Of a stretch of 64,000 bases of DNA, positions 51,806-60,966 are shown piece after piece. The notes beneath the pieces were generated by a model. That model worked only from the letters and a program-made list of their open reading frames with translations. It searched no databases and was not told the origin of the DNA. How positions within the stretch are numbered: position 1 is the stretch's first letter; the number at the start of each line of letters is the position of its first letter. The stretch spans positions 310,001-374,000 of the forward strand of contig JACKCM010000002.1 of NCBI GenBank assembly GCA_020634035.1. The letters run 5' to 3'. The position numbers and the translations under genes are program-made. This DNA comes from Candidatus Obscuribacterales bacterium. GTDB lineage: Bacteria > Cyanobacteriota > Vampirovibrionia > Obscuribacterales > Obscuribacteraceae.

Positions 51806-53086
51806 AAAGTACGCCAGGGGCAAGCGAATAACCCAGTTGGTCATGAATGTGATCCACATCGGAGTTTTGGTGTCACCGGCGCCTTGAAAGGCCCCGCCGA
51901 GAATCATTCCCAGGGCAAGGAATGGCTCTGATAGAGAGTTCACTCGAAGATAACTGATCACATAGGCGATGGTGGTAGGGTCTTTGCTGAAAGCATTGGC
52001 GATAAAAGTGGCGGAGAGGAAAAGCACTGCGGCCATAACGGTAAGCAGCCCGATGCCGATCCATGCTACCTGCCAGCCTGCTTTGTAGGCGCGCTCTATC
52101 TCTCGGGCGCCCAGGTTCTGACCGACTATAGATGATACTGCCATGGATAGCGCCATTACCGGCATGAACATGAGCCCTTCCACCCGCATGCCTATGGTCC
52201 AGGAGGCAAGAGATTCGGTAGGCATCGGGCATCTTGCCAGGATGAAGAAGAGAACAAAGGTGCTGGTCGCCCAGGCCATTCTTTGCAATGCCGATGGAAT
52301 ACCAATTTTGACTATCCGCCGGATCATCTCCGGTATTACCTGGTTGACCATCTTCAGGGACGGAGCCAGTTCCGAACGGCTGAGCTTATAGAGAGCCAGG
52401 GTTGCTGCGATGGTGGATGCAGTGAGAGCCGAGTAAGCTATGCCCCGGATCCCAAGACCGGCTATGGGCCAGTTGTTCATCACCAGAAGGATGTCTCCGA
52501 GTATGCTCAAGGACGTAAAGGTCGATACGATGGCAAGGGGCGTCTTGGCATCGCCTATGGCGCGAAAAGCCGCGTTGGTGATGCATACCACCGAAAATGG
52601 GACCATGTAGAGACTGAAGATGCCAAGGTATATCGTGCAAAGTCCGGTCACTTCGGGCGATTTTGTAAACGGTGCCAGAGCGAAATGGGCTCCCAGAGAA
52701 GATGCCAGAGCCAGACCGGCTCCCATCATCACCGCCATGATCAAGGACTGGGCTGTATATTTGAATGCTTTTTCCCGGTCGCCTTCGCCCCAGTGTCTTG
52801 CTACCAGGGCGGTGGTTCCGGTTCCGGTTGCCATGATGAAGAGCAGGAACATGAATATGATCTGCTCAGAGAGACCTACGGCTGCCTGGGATATGGAGCC
52901 CAGTTTGCCGGCCACATAAAGATCGGTCATTCCCACAAGAGAATTAGCGACAGTGGTGAGCAAAAGGGGCCAGGACATGATCCAGATTGCCCGCCAGAGG
53001 CTGCCGGTTACCAGCGGAGCCACGTTCGAATTCGTATTGATACTCGAATCCGGCATGTCGTCTTTGGCTGTCTCAGTACTTTCCAT
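51680..53086 (-). CDS. MATE-family multidrug/sodium efflux protein
   Basis: A 468-residue membrane protein with twelve membrane segments in two matching halves. Typical features are 'IMSWPLLLTTVANSLVGMTDLYVAGKLG' at the N-terminus, 'VARHWGEGDREKA' after the third segment, and 'VGQNLGAREIERAYKAGW' in the second half. MATE proteins expel drugs or metabolites in exchange for Na+ or H+. The C-terminus ('GAWWAMTLSVVIMGFLTAWRF') is full length, so the 126-bp overlap with the convergent ligase-like gene is not a truncation of this one. Substrate unknown. Confidence 0.93.
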   Translation of the reverse strand: MESTETAKDDMPDSSINTNSNVAPLVTGSLWRAIWIMSWPLLLTTVANSLVGMTDLYVAGKLGSISQAAVGLSEQIIFMFLLFIMATGTGTTALVARHWGEGDREKAFKYTAQSLIMAVMMGAGLALASSLGAHFALAPFTKSPEVTGLCTIYLGIFSLYMVPFSVVCITNAAFRAIGDAKTPLAIVSTFTSLSILGDILLVMNNWPIAGLGIRGIAYSALTASTIAATLALYKLSRSELAPSLKMVNQVIPEMIRRIVKIGIPSALQRMAWATSTFVLFFILARCPMPTESLASWTIGMRVEGLMFMPVMALSMAVSSIVGQNLGAREIERAYKAGWQVAWIGIGLLTVMAAVLFLSATFIANAFSKDPTTIAYVISYLRVNSLSEPFLALGMILGGAFQGAGDTKTPMWITFMTNWVIRLPLAYFLALHLELGPTGAWWAMTLSVVIMGFLTAWRFRSRSWTELHV

Positions 53087-53124
53087 GCCGGTTTGAATTA
53101 AAGACTCCAGAACTTTCGACTACT

Positions 53125-53162
53125 CGAATCCTTTAGTTTATCCCGTTTCTGTTAAGGATTCG
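53125..53162. promoter_or_regulatory. 9-bp inverted repeat between divergent genes
   Basis: CGAATCCTT (53125-53133) and AAGGATTCG (53154-53162), 20 bases apart, lie between the MATE gene and the 53257 gene. A TATACT box at 53196-53201 could be the -10 of the + gene, without a clear -35. Confidence 0.45.
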
Positions 53163-53256
53163 CTCATGATAATAATCTTCTATTCACCGACAAGATATAC
53201 TGAGGACTTGTTTTTGTTGTTTATTGAAGGATGCGCAAGCAAGCTCAGGGGGCGAT

Positions 53257-53868
53257 ATGTCTAAGCTTCACTCTAGAATGTATGGCTGGAAATACGTATG
53301 GAACACTTTTGCCGAAGAGCATCAAGGAGAGGTGGATGATCCGAATCCGGATTCCTCCCATGAGCCGATGAGCATCCATGTTCCATTGCCGGAGACTCCC
53401 TGGATTCTGAGTTATACAATGAGCCCCGGCGGCAAGACCAAGTCGGACCACACCCAGGTCGATGTCTCTTACACTCCTCTTGATCAAGCGTTCAAGTTCG
53501 CCATCCATCCTGAGCAGTTCCACCATGGTCTTTCCAAGCTTCTTGGAATGCAGGATATCGTCGTCGGTCACGATGATTTCGACAAAGCTTTCATAATCAA
53601 AGGCTCGGATGAAAACATAGTCAAGAATCTATTTGAAGATGCGGCTCTCAGAAGGCTTTTGTTAGATGAGCCCAGCGTTCAGCTATGGGCTCATTGCGAG
53701 AACACCGACTCCAGCCCTTCTTCCCGGGCGTTGCGTCCTGATTGCAACACACTCTCTTTGAGACTGAAGGGTGCAGTGGATGATTTCGAGCGGCTCAAAA
53801 CCATTCAGAAGCTGATGCATCGCATTCTGGCCAGTCTCTGCCGTGTTGAAGTGGCTGCTGCCAACTGA
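53257..53868 (+). CDS. cytoplasmic protein of unknown function
   Basis: A 203-residue soluble protein. The ATG at 53257 is chosen for the strong GGGGG ribosome site; the frame is open 11 codons further. It looks alpha/beta ('DHTQVDVSYTPLDQAFKFAIHPEQFHHGLSKLLGMQDIVVGHDDFDKAFIIKG'), followed by 'LRLLLDEPSVQLW'-like helices and 'LSLRLKGAVDDFERLKTIQKLMHRIL'. The pattern resembles DUF3137-like or similar cytosolic families, but I cannot assign it. Possibly co-regulated with the MATE gene through the inverted repeat. Confidence 0.65.
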   Translation: MSKLHSRMYGWKYVWNTFAEEHQGEVDDPNPDSSHEPMSIHVPLPETPWILSYTMSPGGKTKSDHTQVDVSYTPLDQAFKFAIHPEQFHHGLSKLLGMQDIVVGHDDFDKAFIIKGSDENIVKNLFEDAALRRLLLDEPSVQLWAHCENTDSSPSSRALRPDCNTLSLRLKGAVDDFERLKTIQKLMHRILASLCRVEVAAAN

Positions 53869-53892
53869 AGCAGAGAAGCAGAGAAGCAGCGC

Positions 53893-54453
53893 TTAATTAG
53901 TCACTGCCTTTGGTGCATCTTGCACCAAAATGTGCACGTCTCTTGGATGATCGGCACGCATGAACTCCAGGCGTTCTATCAGGTCCTTTCCTTTGATGGC
54001 GAGCGCATGCTTATAGGGTTTCTCTTCTGAAAAATCCGTGGCTTTGAGAACCTGGCCCTTCACCTTTTTGCCCTCGGCAGAATAGCGTACGGCCACGGTG
54101 ATGATTTTGCCCTGCTTGCTGTCGATTTTAATTGTGTTGTCTGTAATCGATGAGACTTCCAGGGGATCTTCCGGCGAGATGATTTCGAAACTCTCGGTCT
54201 TACCTGGATAGAGTGAGACGGCTCGATCATCGGCGTCTACATAGAATAGAAAGATAAAAGACTTTTCCCGGGGAGTCACCGAAACAGAAAAGGGATCGCC
54301 TTTTTTAATCGGCTTTTTCTTGAGCTTGAATCTGGTGGCAATCGGCTTCGCCGGCGCTTGCCTGGCTTTTGCTGCCGGAGCCGCATGGGCAGGCAAATCT
54401 ATAAATACGGAGAGCGCGAATAACAGAGTTAGAGCGGTTAGTTTCTTTGTCAT
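53893..54453 (-). CDS. secreted DUF4384-like protein
   Basis: A 186-residue exported protein with a signal peptide ending near residue 25. Residues 40-150 fit the DUF4384 pattern: 'FKLKKKPIKKGDPFSVSVTPREKSFIFLFYVDADDRAVSLYPG', with the conserved 'YVD..D....LYP' core found in envelope stress and caspase-associated proteins. It is a beta domain with no catalytic residues. Role unknown. It follows the channel gene on the same strand by 55 bases. Confidence 0.72.
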   Translation of the reverse strand: MTKKLTALTLLFALSVFIDLPAHAAPAAKARQAPAKPIATRFKLKKKPIKKGDPFSVSVTPREKSFIFLFYVDADDRAVSLYPGKTESFEIISPEDPLEVSSITDNTIKIDSKQGKIITVAVRYSAEGKKVKGQVLKATDFSEEKPYKHALAIKGKDLIERLEFMRADHPRDVHILVQDAPKAVTN

Positions 54454-54508
54454 TTCAGGGTGACCGGGGCTTCCAAAAATTTAGGAGGACTTCAAGAGTT
54501 CTTTTAGA

Positions 54509-55453
54509 TCAATGATCAAGGGGGACCCGGTTCAACTTCGCTCCGCAGCGGTTGCAGAAGCTGGAGTTATCCTGGTGCTCCTTGGCTCCACAGTTATTGC
54601 AACTCAAGATCTCCTTTTTCTTCTGGCTTGCTTTGTGCATCTCGACCGATACAATTCCTGTGGGGACAGCGATTATACCGTATCCAAGAATCATCACAGT
54701 ACAGGCCAGAATCTGTCCAAGCACGGTCTGGGGGGCGATATCTCCGTAGCCGACAGTGGTCAGAGTCACCACTGCCCAGTAGATGCTTCTGGGGATGCTG
54801 GTGAAGCCGCTCTCGTTTGGTTCGATCAGATACATCATCGCTCCGACAATGGTCACCACCGACATCACCGAAAAGAGAAAGACGCTTATCTTCGGTGTGC
54901 TCGATTTGAGGGCCATGATCATCGTATCGGCTTCTTGCAGAAAGCGACCCAGTTTGAATATTCTGAAGAGCCTCAATAGCCTCAGAATTCTCACAATCAT
55001 CATATATTGGGCGCCGGACAGGAATATAGCCAGATAGGTAGGCAGGATAGAGAGAAGGTCTATCATTCCAAAAAAGCTTGTGGCGTATTTCATCCGGTTG
55101 GTCGAGCAGTAGAGGCGAAGAATATATTCGGTGGTGAAAGCGATGGTAAAAAACCATTCTAGAGTTCTGAAAGTCTCGAAATACTGCAGGTTGAGGGCTC
55201 TGACGCTATCGAGCATCACCACCACCACGCTGCCGAGGATCATTATCAGAAGCACCACATCGAAGGCTTTTCCCCCGGCTGTATCGGCTTCGAAGATTAT
55301 TTCGTAGAGGTGCTCTTTTATGGTCCTGGTTTGAGCCTGGGACTGGACCAGGGCACTAAGCTCGCCGTCCTTCTCGCCGGTTTCCACCTGGGTAGAATCC
55401 GGCTCAGGCTCCGGCTTGAAATCGATCTTCGATTGTTCCTGGGGGTCGCTCAT
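54509..55453 (-). CDS. voltage-gated potassium channel with C-terminal zinc ribbon
   Basis: A 314-residue six-transmembrane channel. S4 carries R155, R158, R161, R164 and K167 every third residue, the voltage-sensor pattern. The selectivity filter is TVGYGD (233-238), specific for K+. After S6 the tail ends in a zinc ribbon with C285-x2-C288 and C300-x2-C303, which is unusual for bacterial Kv channels. The first 45 residues are acidic and polar. It would carry K+ across the inner membrane in response to potential; the zinc ribbon may sense metal or redox state (inference). Confidence 0.92.
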   Translation of the reverse strand: MSDPQEQSKIDFKPEPEPDSTQVETGEKDGELSALVQSQAQTRTIKEHLYEIIFEADTAGGKAFDVVLLIMILGSVVVVMLDSVRALNLQYFETFRTLEWFFTIAFTTEYILRLYCSTNRMKYATSFFGMIDLLSILPTYLAIFLSGAQYMMIVRILRLLRLFRIFKLGRFLQEADTMIMALKSSTPKISVFLFSVMSVVTIVGAMMYLIEPNESGFTSIPRSIYWAVVTLTTVGYGDIAPQTVLGQILACTVMILGYGIIAVPTGIVSVEMHKASQKKKEILSCNNCGAKEHQDNSSFCNRCGAKLNRVPLDH

Positions 55454-55566
55454 TTTTGCAGCTATTCTATGACTATCATGCTTAGATATACCCCTTTATA
55501 TAAATAGCCGGGAGTTTCTTCAGATTATCTGCTTAAATCGGCAGTATCGGATGCTAGCATGTTTCT

Positions 55567-56055
55567 ATGGCGAAAAAGAGGTCGGGTGTTTTGGTCAGGT
55601 TGATTATTCTGGTTCTAGTGCTTCTGGCGGCTCTATCGAGTTCGAATTCTTCTACGGTGCTGGCAAAAAGTGAAAGCTTCCCGAAACGCTGGTCTCTATC
55701 TCTTGAGCCGCCGATAATGACTGAGTATGGACTTGGTCCAAACGGAGCGATAGTTGATAAAGCCAGAATCGAGTGTACTCTGACGAAAAACGCTGATGCC
55801 ATATCCGGTACCGGTGGCTATGTTCATAGCGATTGCGGTCTATATCGAGGGGGTAAGGTCAAAGGCGTTTTGTCAAAGAATAAACTCAAGTTGGAGATGA
55901 GAGGCGACCTCGAATTAGATCTCACCGGTACAGCCACTTCTGATGGTGGCTATGAAGGCGAAGCCAGAGTCTTGGATAATGGCGTTAACTCTAAGAGGAA
56001 GTTTCGACTGACTCCAGTGCGATCCAAAAAAAAGGAACAAGAGCGGATCAACTGA
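55567..56055 (+). CDS. secreted protein of unknown function
   Basis: A 162-residue exported protein; the basic start 'MAKKRSGVLVRL' and hydrophobic stretch to about residue 33 form a signal peptide. The mature part has repeated short strands ('GGYVHSDCGLYRGGKVKGVLSKNKLKLEMRGDLELDLTGTATSDGGYEGEARV'), suggesting a small beta barrel or lipid-binding fold. Two Cys could form a disulfide. The basic C-terminus overlaps trpA by eight bases, tail to tail. No family recognised. Confidence 0.68.
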   Translation: MAKKRSGVLVRLIILVLVLLAALSSSNSSTVLAKSESFPKRWSLSLEPPIMTEYGLGPNGAIVDKARIECTLTKNADAISGTGGYVHSDCGLYRGGKVKGVLSKNKLKLEMRGDLELDLTGTATSDGGYEGEARVLDNGVNSKRKFRLTPVRSKKKEQERIN

Positions 56056-56866
56056 TAGCGGCTACTATTTTTTGAGTGAAGCAGACCAGCTCTTTCTGAA
56101 GGTCTTTGGGATCGCTCTTTTCAATGATATCGAGTATTTTGCTTCCTACAATTACACCGTCTGCGCCGCAGGCGATCATCATTTTCGCTTGCTCAGGGCT
56201 TGAGATACCGAAGCCGACCAGAGCAGGAAGTTCGGTTCTCTCTTTAATTGTATTGAGCACTTCCTCCAGTTTATTCGAATAGGTCTCTTGCATGCCTGTG
56301 GTGCCGGCTCTTGATACTAGATAGAGAAAGCCCCGGGCGTATTTCAAGATTTCGTCGATTCGATGCGGTGGTGTCAGGGGCGAAATCAACATCACCGAAT
56401 CTAACTCCAGGCTTTTTATATATCCGTATATCTCATCCATCTCTTCGAGCGGCAGATCCACAAAGGTGACTGCGTCTACTCCAGCTTCTTTGAAGCTCGT
56501 CAGAAAGGACTCCACCCCTTTTGATAGAGCCAGGTTGAAATAGGTGAGCAGATTTATCGGAGTATCAGGACATGCTGAGCGAACCTCTTTGATTATTTCG
56601 ATAGCATCGGCAATAGAGAAGCCTGATTCGAGCACTGAATGTGATGCTTTTTGTATCAGCGGTCCGTCCGCCATCGGATCTGAAAAAGGCAATCCCAGCT
56701 CGAGGGCTGTGGCTCCACCTTCTACGAGGGCTTTTAAAACAGCGATGCTGCTTTTCTTATCGGGATAACCCAGCAAATTGAAAGGGATGAAAGCTTTCTT
56801 TCCCTCTTGATTCAATTTCAAAAAAGCTTCAGCCAATCTGCTTTTGTTTTTTACGGTCTTCATCAT
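56048..56866 (-). CDS. trpA: tryptophan synthase alpha chain
   Basis: A 272-residue alpha subunit that splits indole-3-glycerol phosphate into indole and glyceraldehyde 3-phosphate. Catalytic Glu lies in 'ALELGLPFSDPMADGPLIQ', with catalytic Asp in 'VDAVTFVDLPLEE'. The phosphate site is 'LVGFGISSPEQ' and 'ADGVIVGSKI'. It pairs with TrpB, whose gene ends 13 bases upstream. Last gene of the trp operon. Confidence 0.96.
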   Translation of the reverse strand: MMKTVKNKSRLAEAFLKLNQEGKKAFIPFNLLGYPDKKSSIAVLKALVEGGATALELGLPFSDPMADGPLIQKASHSVLESGFSIADAIEIIKEVRSACPDTPINLLTYFNLALSKGVESFLTSFKEAGVDAVTFVDLPLEEMDEIYGYIKSLELDSVMLISPLTPPHRIDEILKYARGFLYLVSRAGTTGMQETYSNKLEEVLNTIKERTELPALVGFGISSPEQAKMMIACGADGVIVGSKILDIIEKSDPKDLQKELVCFTQKIVAAIS

Positions 56867-56879
56867 CTTCTTCCCCTGT

Positions 56880-58049
56880 TTAAGCAGTGTAGGCTTTTAC
56901 ACTATCCATGTCTTTGTCGCCGCGGCCCGATAAATTGACTACGATTTCGCTGCCGGCAAGCTCATGAGCCGCCAGTCTTCTGGCGCAGGCAAGAGCGTGG
57001 GAGCTTTCGAGTGCCGGGATTATTCCTTCGGCTCTTGTTGTGGCAAGATAGGCTTCGACAGCTTCTTGATCGGTGGCGGAGTCATAGCGAACCCGGCCGA
57101 TGGCATTGAGATAAGCGTGTTCCGGACCGACCGAAGGATAGTCGAGACCGGCGGCGATACTATGGGTCTCGAGAATCTGACCGTCCTCGTTCTGCATGAC
57201 CATGCTTTTCATGCCATGGAGGACGCCGGCCTTGCCTTCTGCAATAACCGCTCCGGAAAATCCGCTACCCAGTCCTTTGCCGGCGGGCTCTACCCCTATC
57301 AGTTGAACCGACTGCTCATCTATGAAGCGGCTGAAAGCACCGATGGCGTTCGAACCTCCACCGACACAGGCGATAACGGCATCGGGCAGTCTGTTTTTTC
57401 TGGTTGTGAATTGCTCGGCTATCTCTTCGCCGATGACCTTTTGCAGGGCTTTGACAATAGTCGGAAAAGGATGCGGACCGGCAGCGGTGCCCAGTAAATA
57501 GTGGGTGTTGTCGAGGTTGCCGATCCAGTCTCTGAGGGCGTCATTGATGGCATCTTTCAAGGTGGCGCCTCCGGTCTCTACCGGACAGACCTCTGCCCCC
57601 ATCATTTTCATACGCGCCACATTCTGTGCCTGGCGCTCTATATCTAAAGCTCCCATATAGACTCTGACCGGCATCGAAAACAGGGCACCGGCCATGGCTG
57701 TGGCGACGCCATGTTGACCGGCACCGGTTTCGGCTATCAGCCTGGTCTTACCCATGGAGCGGGCGATTAGAGCCTGACCGACAGCATTATTGGTTTTGTG
57801 AGCGCCTCCATGAAGCAGGTCTTCGCGTTTGAGATAGATGTTGGCGCCCCAGTTCTTTGAGAGATTGCGGGCGAAGTAGAGAGGAGTCGGTCTACCGGCA
57901 TAGTCGGCAAGTAATTCTTTTAATTCGGCTTGCAGCAAAGGGTCTTTCTCGAAGGCGATGAAGGCTTTCTCCAGCTCTTCCAGAGCCGGAATAAGAGTCT
58001 CTGGAGCATAGACTCCACCGTATGCACCGAATTTAGTGCTGGTTAACAT
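56880..58049 (-). CDS. trpB: tryptophan synthase beta chain
   Basis: A 389-residue PLP enzyme that joins indole with serine. The PLP Lys is in 'LLHGGAHKTNNAVGQAL'; the catalytic Glu in 'IAETGAGQHGVATA'; the phosphate cradle is 'VGGGSNAIGAF'. I start it at the ATG at 58049, which has GGAG ten bases upstream and gives the family's 'GAYGGVYAPETL' N-terminus; it overlaps the end of trpF by 17 bases. It forms the alpha2-beta2 complex with TrpA. Confidence 0.97.
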   Translation of the reverse strand: MLTSTKFGAYGGVYAPETLIPALEELEKAFIAFEKDPLLQAELKELLADYAGRPTPLYFARNLSKNWGANIYLKREDLLHGGAHKTNNAVGQALIARSMGKTRLIAETGAGQHGVATAMAGALFSMPVRVYMGALDIERQAQNVARMKMMGAEVCPVETGGATLKDAINDALRDWIGNLDNTHYLLGTAAGPHPFPTIVKALQKVIGEEIAEQFTTRKNRLPDAVIACVGGGSNAIGAFSRFIDEQSVQLIGVEPAGKGLGSGFSGAVIAEGKAGVLHGMKSMVMQNEDGQILETHSIAAGLDYPSVGPEHAYLNAIGRVRYDSATDQEAVEAYLATTRAEGIIPALESSHALACARRLAAHELAGSEIVVNLSGRGDKDMDSVKAYTA

Positions 58050-58710
58050 AGGTTTTCTCCTCGCCTTTAGAAATGGATTGAAACAGATGGAGCAACTCAA
58101 TTAACTTGGCTCTATCTTTGATACCGGGTTTTGATTCTACTTTCGAGCACAGGTCTATTGCCCAGGGAGAGAATTTGTTCAGCAGATATAAGATCGAATC
58201 TGCATCGAGACCCCCTGCCACCATTAACCTTTTGTCGGATTGCTCGGCTTCAGAAAGAATGACCTCAAGCTCTTTTCTGGCGGTGACCTTATCAACGGCC
58301 ATCTTCTGTTTGGGCAGATCCAGTAGAATTGTGGAACAGCTGCGATATCTGGCAAGCGCTTTTTTGCCTTCTCCAGTTCCGTAAACTATCGCCTTGATCA
58401 CCGGTCTGTCGATGCGGGCAATGTAGTTTTCATCCTCTTCTCCATGCAGTTGTACATAGTCGAGATCCAGGGCTTCTGCGATGCTCAGGACTTCTTCGAG
58501 TGGTTGGTCTTTAAAAACCCCGGCAATTTTGACGCTACCTTTCTGTTTGATTATTTCAATTATCGACGCAGCGTTTTGCGGTTCTATAAATCGAGGAGAC
58601 TGACGAGTGAAGATGAAGCCGAGCAGGTCGCAGCCCTGTTCCTGGGCCAGGGCGGCGTCCTCGAGCCGCGTGATACCACAGATTTTAATTTGAACATTTT
58701 TATGAGCCAT
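58033..58710 (-). CDS. trpF: phosphoribosylanthranilate isomerase
   Basis: A 225-residue (beta-alpha)8 enzyme catalysing the third pathway step. Catalytic Cys is in 'IKICGITRLEDA' and the catalytic Asp in the middle block 'TILLDLPKQK'. 'LMVAGGLDADSI' and 'AIDLCSKVESKPGIKD' form the phosphate site. The ATG at 58710 follows AAAGGAGA; it lies two bases after the trpC stop. Its own end overlaps the trpB start. Confidence 0.94.
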   Translation of the reverse strand: MAHKNVQIKICGITRLEDAALAQEQGCDLLGFIFTRQSPRFIEPQNAASIIEIIKQKGSVKIAGVFKDQPLEEVLSIAEALDLDYVQLHGEEDENYIARIDRPVIKAIVYGTGEGKKALARYRSCSTILLDLPKQKMAVDKVTARKELEVILSEAEQSDKRLMVAGGLDADSILYLLNKFSPWAIDLCSKVESKPGIKDRAKLIELLHLFQSISKGEEKTYVNQH

Positions 58711-58712
58711 GA

Positions 58713-59468
58713 TCAGGCTGTCTCCTTTAAGCAAAATTCTTGCAGCAGAGCTTCCGGATTCTTGCTGTTCATAAGCGAGGAACCGATAAGAAATGCATCG
58801 GCAGCTCTGCCGAAGTCGCCCATCTGCTCGCGACTTTCATAGCCGCTGGCGCTTATGATAACGGTCTCGGCTCTTATATCGGGTGGAATCAGAGCGGTCA
58901 GTCTGCCGGTGGTGGCAAGGTCTATGTCCATGGTATCGAGATTGCGATTGTTTATTAGAATGACATCCGGGCAAAGCGAAAGGGCTTTGGTCAAATCGGC
59001 TTCGTCACTCACTTCAAATACCGCTTCTATGCCCAGGCTGGTAGCCAGTTGATAGAGTGCGGCCAGCTTCTCTATGCGCAGGATCTTCACAATCAGAAGG
59101 GCGGCATCGGCACCGGCTTTGAAGCCTTCGAGCATTTGAATCTCGTCGGTGATGAAATCCTTTTGCAATACAGGCATATCGCCTGCTGCTTGTTTTACCT
59201 GCCTTAGCAAGTCGTAGCCGCCCCCGAAGTAGTTTTTGTCCGTCAGAACCGAAATAGCCACTGCATTTTCTTTGTAGGCTTTAATATGCTCGGCTATATG
59301 ATCTCTGTTAAGTATCTGTCCGCGACTGGGCGATGCCGGCTTGATCTCGCCAATGACATTGAATCTGTCGCGACGGGCAGCAATGCTTGTTTTGAAGTCG
59401 AGCTTCTTGGCTTTCAATGAGGCGATTTCGCTCTCTTTAGAACGGACAATCTCATGGAGAATATTCAT
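58713..59468 (-). CDS. trpC: indole-3-glycerol phosphate synthase
   Basis: A 251-residue (beta-alpha)8 enzyme for the fourth step. Key residues are in 'GEIKPASPSRGQI' (catalytic Lys), 'VLQKDFITDEIQ' (catalytic Lys), 'LINNRNLDTMDIDL' and 'ISASGYESREQM'. Its start overlaps the trpD stop by four bases. It is a monofunctional version, not fused to TrpF. Confidence 0.96.
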   Translation of the reverse strand: MNILHEIVRSKESEIASLKAKKLDFKTSIAARRDRFNVIGEIKPASPSRGQILNRDHIAEHIKAYKENAVAISVLTDKNYFGGGYDLLRQVKQAAGDMPVLQKDFITDEIQMLEGFKAGADAALLIVKILRIEKLAALYQLATSLGIEAVFEVSDEADLTKALSLCPDVILINNRNLDTMDIDLATTGRLTALIPPDIRAETVIISASGYESREQMGDFGRAADAFLIGSSLMNSKNPEALLQEFCLKETA

Positions 59469-60382
59469 GCGGCGATCTCCTTTGTAAGATCTTTTGTTCG
59501 GATATATTTTTCTCTTACCGCTCCGGACTTCAACAGGGTCTCGACTTTCTCCATGCCTTCTTCTAGCGATCCGGCCGCTGCCGTTGCCAGAAGTGCAGCG
59601 GCTCCGTTCAAAACAAGCGAGGCATAGACCAGGGACCGACTGTCTTTTCCTTCGATGATATCCAGAAAGATGGAGCGGTTGTCTCTTTTCTCTTCAGCCA
59701 GTGAACCGGAGATTCTGAGGGTTTTCAGACTATATCTAGAGGGCGTTTCGGCGCCATTGATTTCAATAACCGTATTGGATGATAGCGGGTCCAGTTCATC
59801 GAGACCTTGTTCAGAACGGACAAGCAAAGCCTTCTTAAGTCCAGGGTCTTCGATACAGAAAGTGGCGAGATGATTCAACATCGCTTCGTTACTGATTCCA
59901 AGAAGGCGATACTCCGGTTTGAGAGGATTGAGCAGCGGTCCCAGAAAGTTGAGGATGGTCGGTCTGCCCAGCTTTTTTCTCAGAGGGGCGAGTTCTTTCA
60001 GTTGGGGATAGAATCGCGAAGCATCTAGAAATGCCAGATTCTCTTTTTCAAGAGAGTGTTCAATAGCGCCTCTTTCAGCCACGGGGCATATCGAGATCGA
60101 ATCTAAGAAGTCTAGAGAACCCGATTGACCTGTGGCCGATCGATTGCCGAATTTAATTACTCTTTTGCCTGCGGCTGCTACAACAAATGCCACCGCCGAC
60201 GATGTATTGAATTTGTTTTGACCGCTTCCACCGGTTCCGCAACAGTCGAGGGCATCTCTGCCAAGGTCGCTCAAATCGATTTTTATCGACGACCGCAGCT
60301 CTTCGAGTATTCCCTTGAGAGCGTTCAGGTCTGTGTTGTCCGGGGCGGCGAGCAGTGTCGCTCTATCTAGAATTAATGGCAT
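59465..60382 (-). CDS. trpD: anthranilate phosphoribosyltransferase
   Basis: A 305-residue enzyme for the second step, adding phosphoribose to anthranilate. The PRPP loop is 'CCGTGGSGQNKFNTSSAVAF', where the usual GTGGDG Asp is replaced by Ser, and 'KFGNRSATGQSGSLDFL' is the substrate site. It is shorter than typical (330-350). The ATG at 60382 has GAGGAA about 12 bases upstream; one at 60418 would give 317 residues and a longer overlap with trpG. The first helices look reduced. Confidence 0.92.
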   Translation of the reverse strand: MPLILDRATLLAAPDNTDLNALKGILEELRSSIKIDLSDLGRDALDCCGTGGSGQNKFNTSSAVAFVVAAAGKRVIKFGNRSATGQSGSLDFLDSISICPVAERGAIEHSLEKENLAFLDASRFYPQLKELAPLRKKLGRPTILNFLGPLLNPLKPEYRLLGISNEAMLNHLATFCIEDPGLKKALLVRSEQGLDELDPLSSNTVIEINGAETPSRYSLKTLRISGSLAEEKRDNRSIFLDIIEGKDSRSLVYASLVLNGAAALLATAAAGSLEEGMEKVETLLKSGAVREKYIRTKDLTKEIAA

Positions 60383-60966
60383 AGCTCTGAAAAATTCCTC
60401 ATAATTTGCGAACCGCATTCGGTACCGATGGACTCAGGGTGAAATTGAAGTCCGAAGAGCGGATAGTTTTGATGCTCAAGCGCCATAATCGTCTGGGTGC
60501 CCGGCTCTATAGCGGTTATGGTTAAGTCTGTGGGGAAGTCCGATTGAGATACGACTAGAGAGTGGTAGCGCATCGCATCGAAGAATTGTGGAATACCTTT
60601 AAAAAGGCTTGACCTTGCCACGGTTTTGAGGCGACTAACCTTGCCGTGAACGATTTCGGAGGCTTTTTCAATCTTCCCTCCGAGCATATGCGCTATTCCC
60701 TGGTGACCGAGACAGATGCCCAGAATCGGACAGCCCAGCTCTTCTCTTCTTTCGATTATCTCCCGGCAGACACCAAAGTCACCTGGTCTTGCCGGATGCC
60801 CCGGACCCGGAGAGATAATGATTCCGTTAGGAGATTTTGCTTTGATCTGGTCGAAGCTGATAGCGTCATTGAAATAGGTTTCGGTAGCTCTGTCGTTTAC
60901 GCTCTTTACCTGTTGGACGATGTTATAGGTGAAAGAGTCATAGTTGTCGATTATAAGAATGGTCAT
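60373..60966 (-). CDS. trpG: anthranilate synthase glutamine amidotransferase subunit
   Basis: A 197-residue class I amidotransferase that hands ammonia from glutamine to TrpE. The nucleophile Cys is in 'PILGICLGHQGIAH', and the His/Glu pair in 'LFGLQFHPES'. It starts 'MTILIIDNYDSFTYN' at the ATG at 60966, which has AAGGA upstream; longer frames to 61125 are not credible. It overlaps trpE by 29 bases and trpD by 10. It may also serve folate synthesis, as in many bacteria. Confidence 0.95.
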   Translation of the reverse strand: MTILIIDNYDSFTYNIVQQVKSVNDRATETYFNDAISFDQIKAKSPNGIIISPGPGHPARPGDFGVCREIIERREELGCPILGICLGHQGIAHMLGGKIEKASEIVHGKVSRLKTVARSSLFKGIPQFFDAMRYHSLVVSQSDFPTDLTITAIEPGTQTIMALEHQNYPLFGLQFHPESIGTECGSQIMRNFSELCH

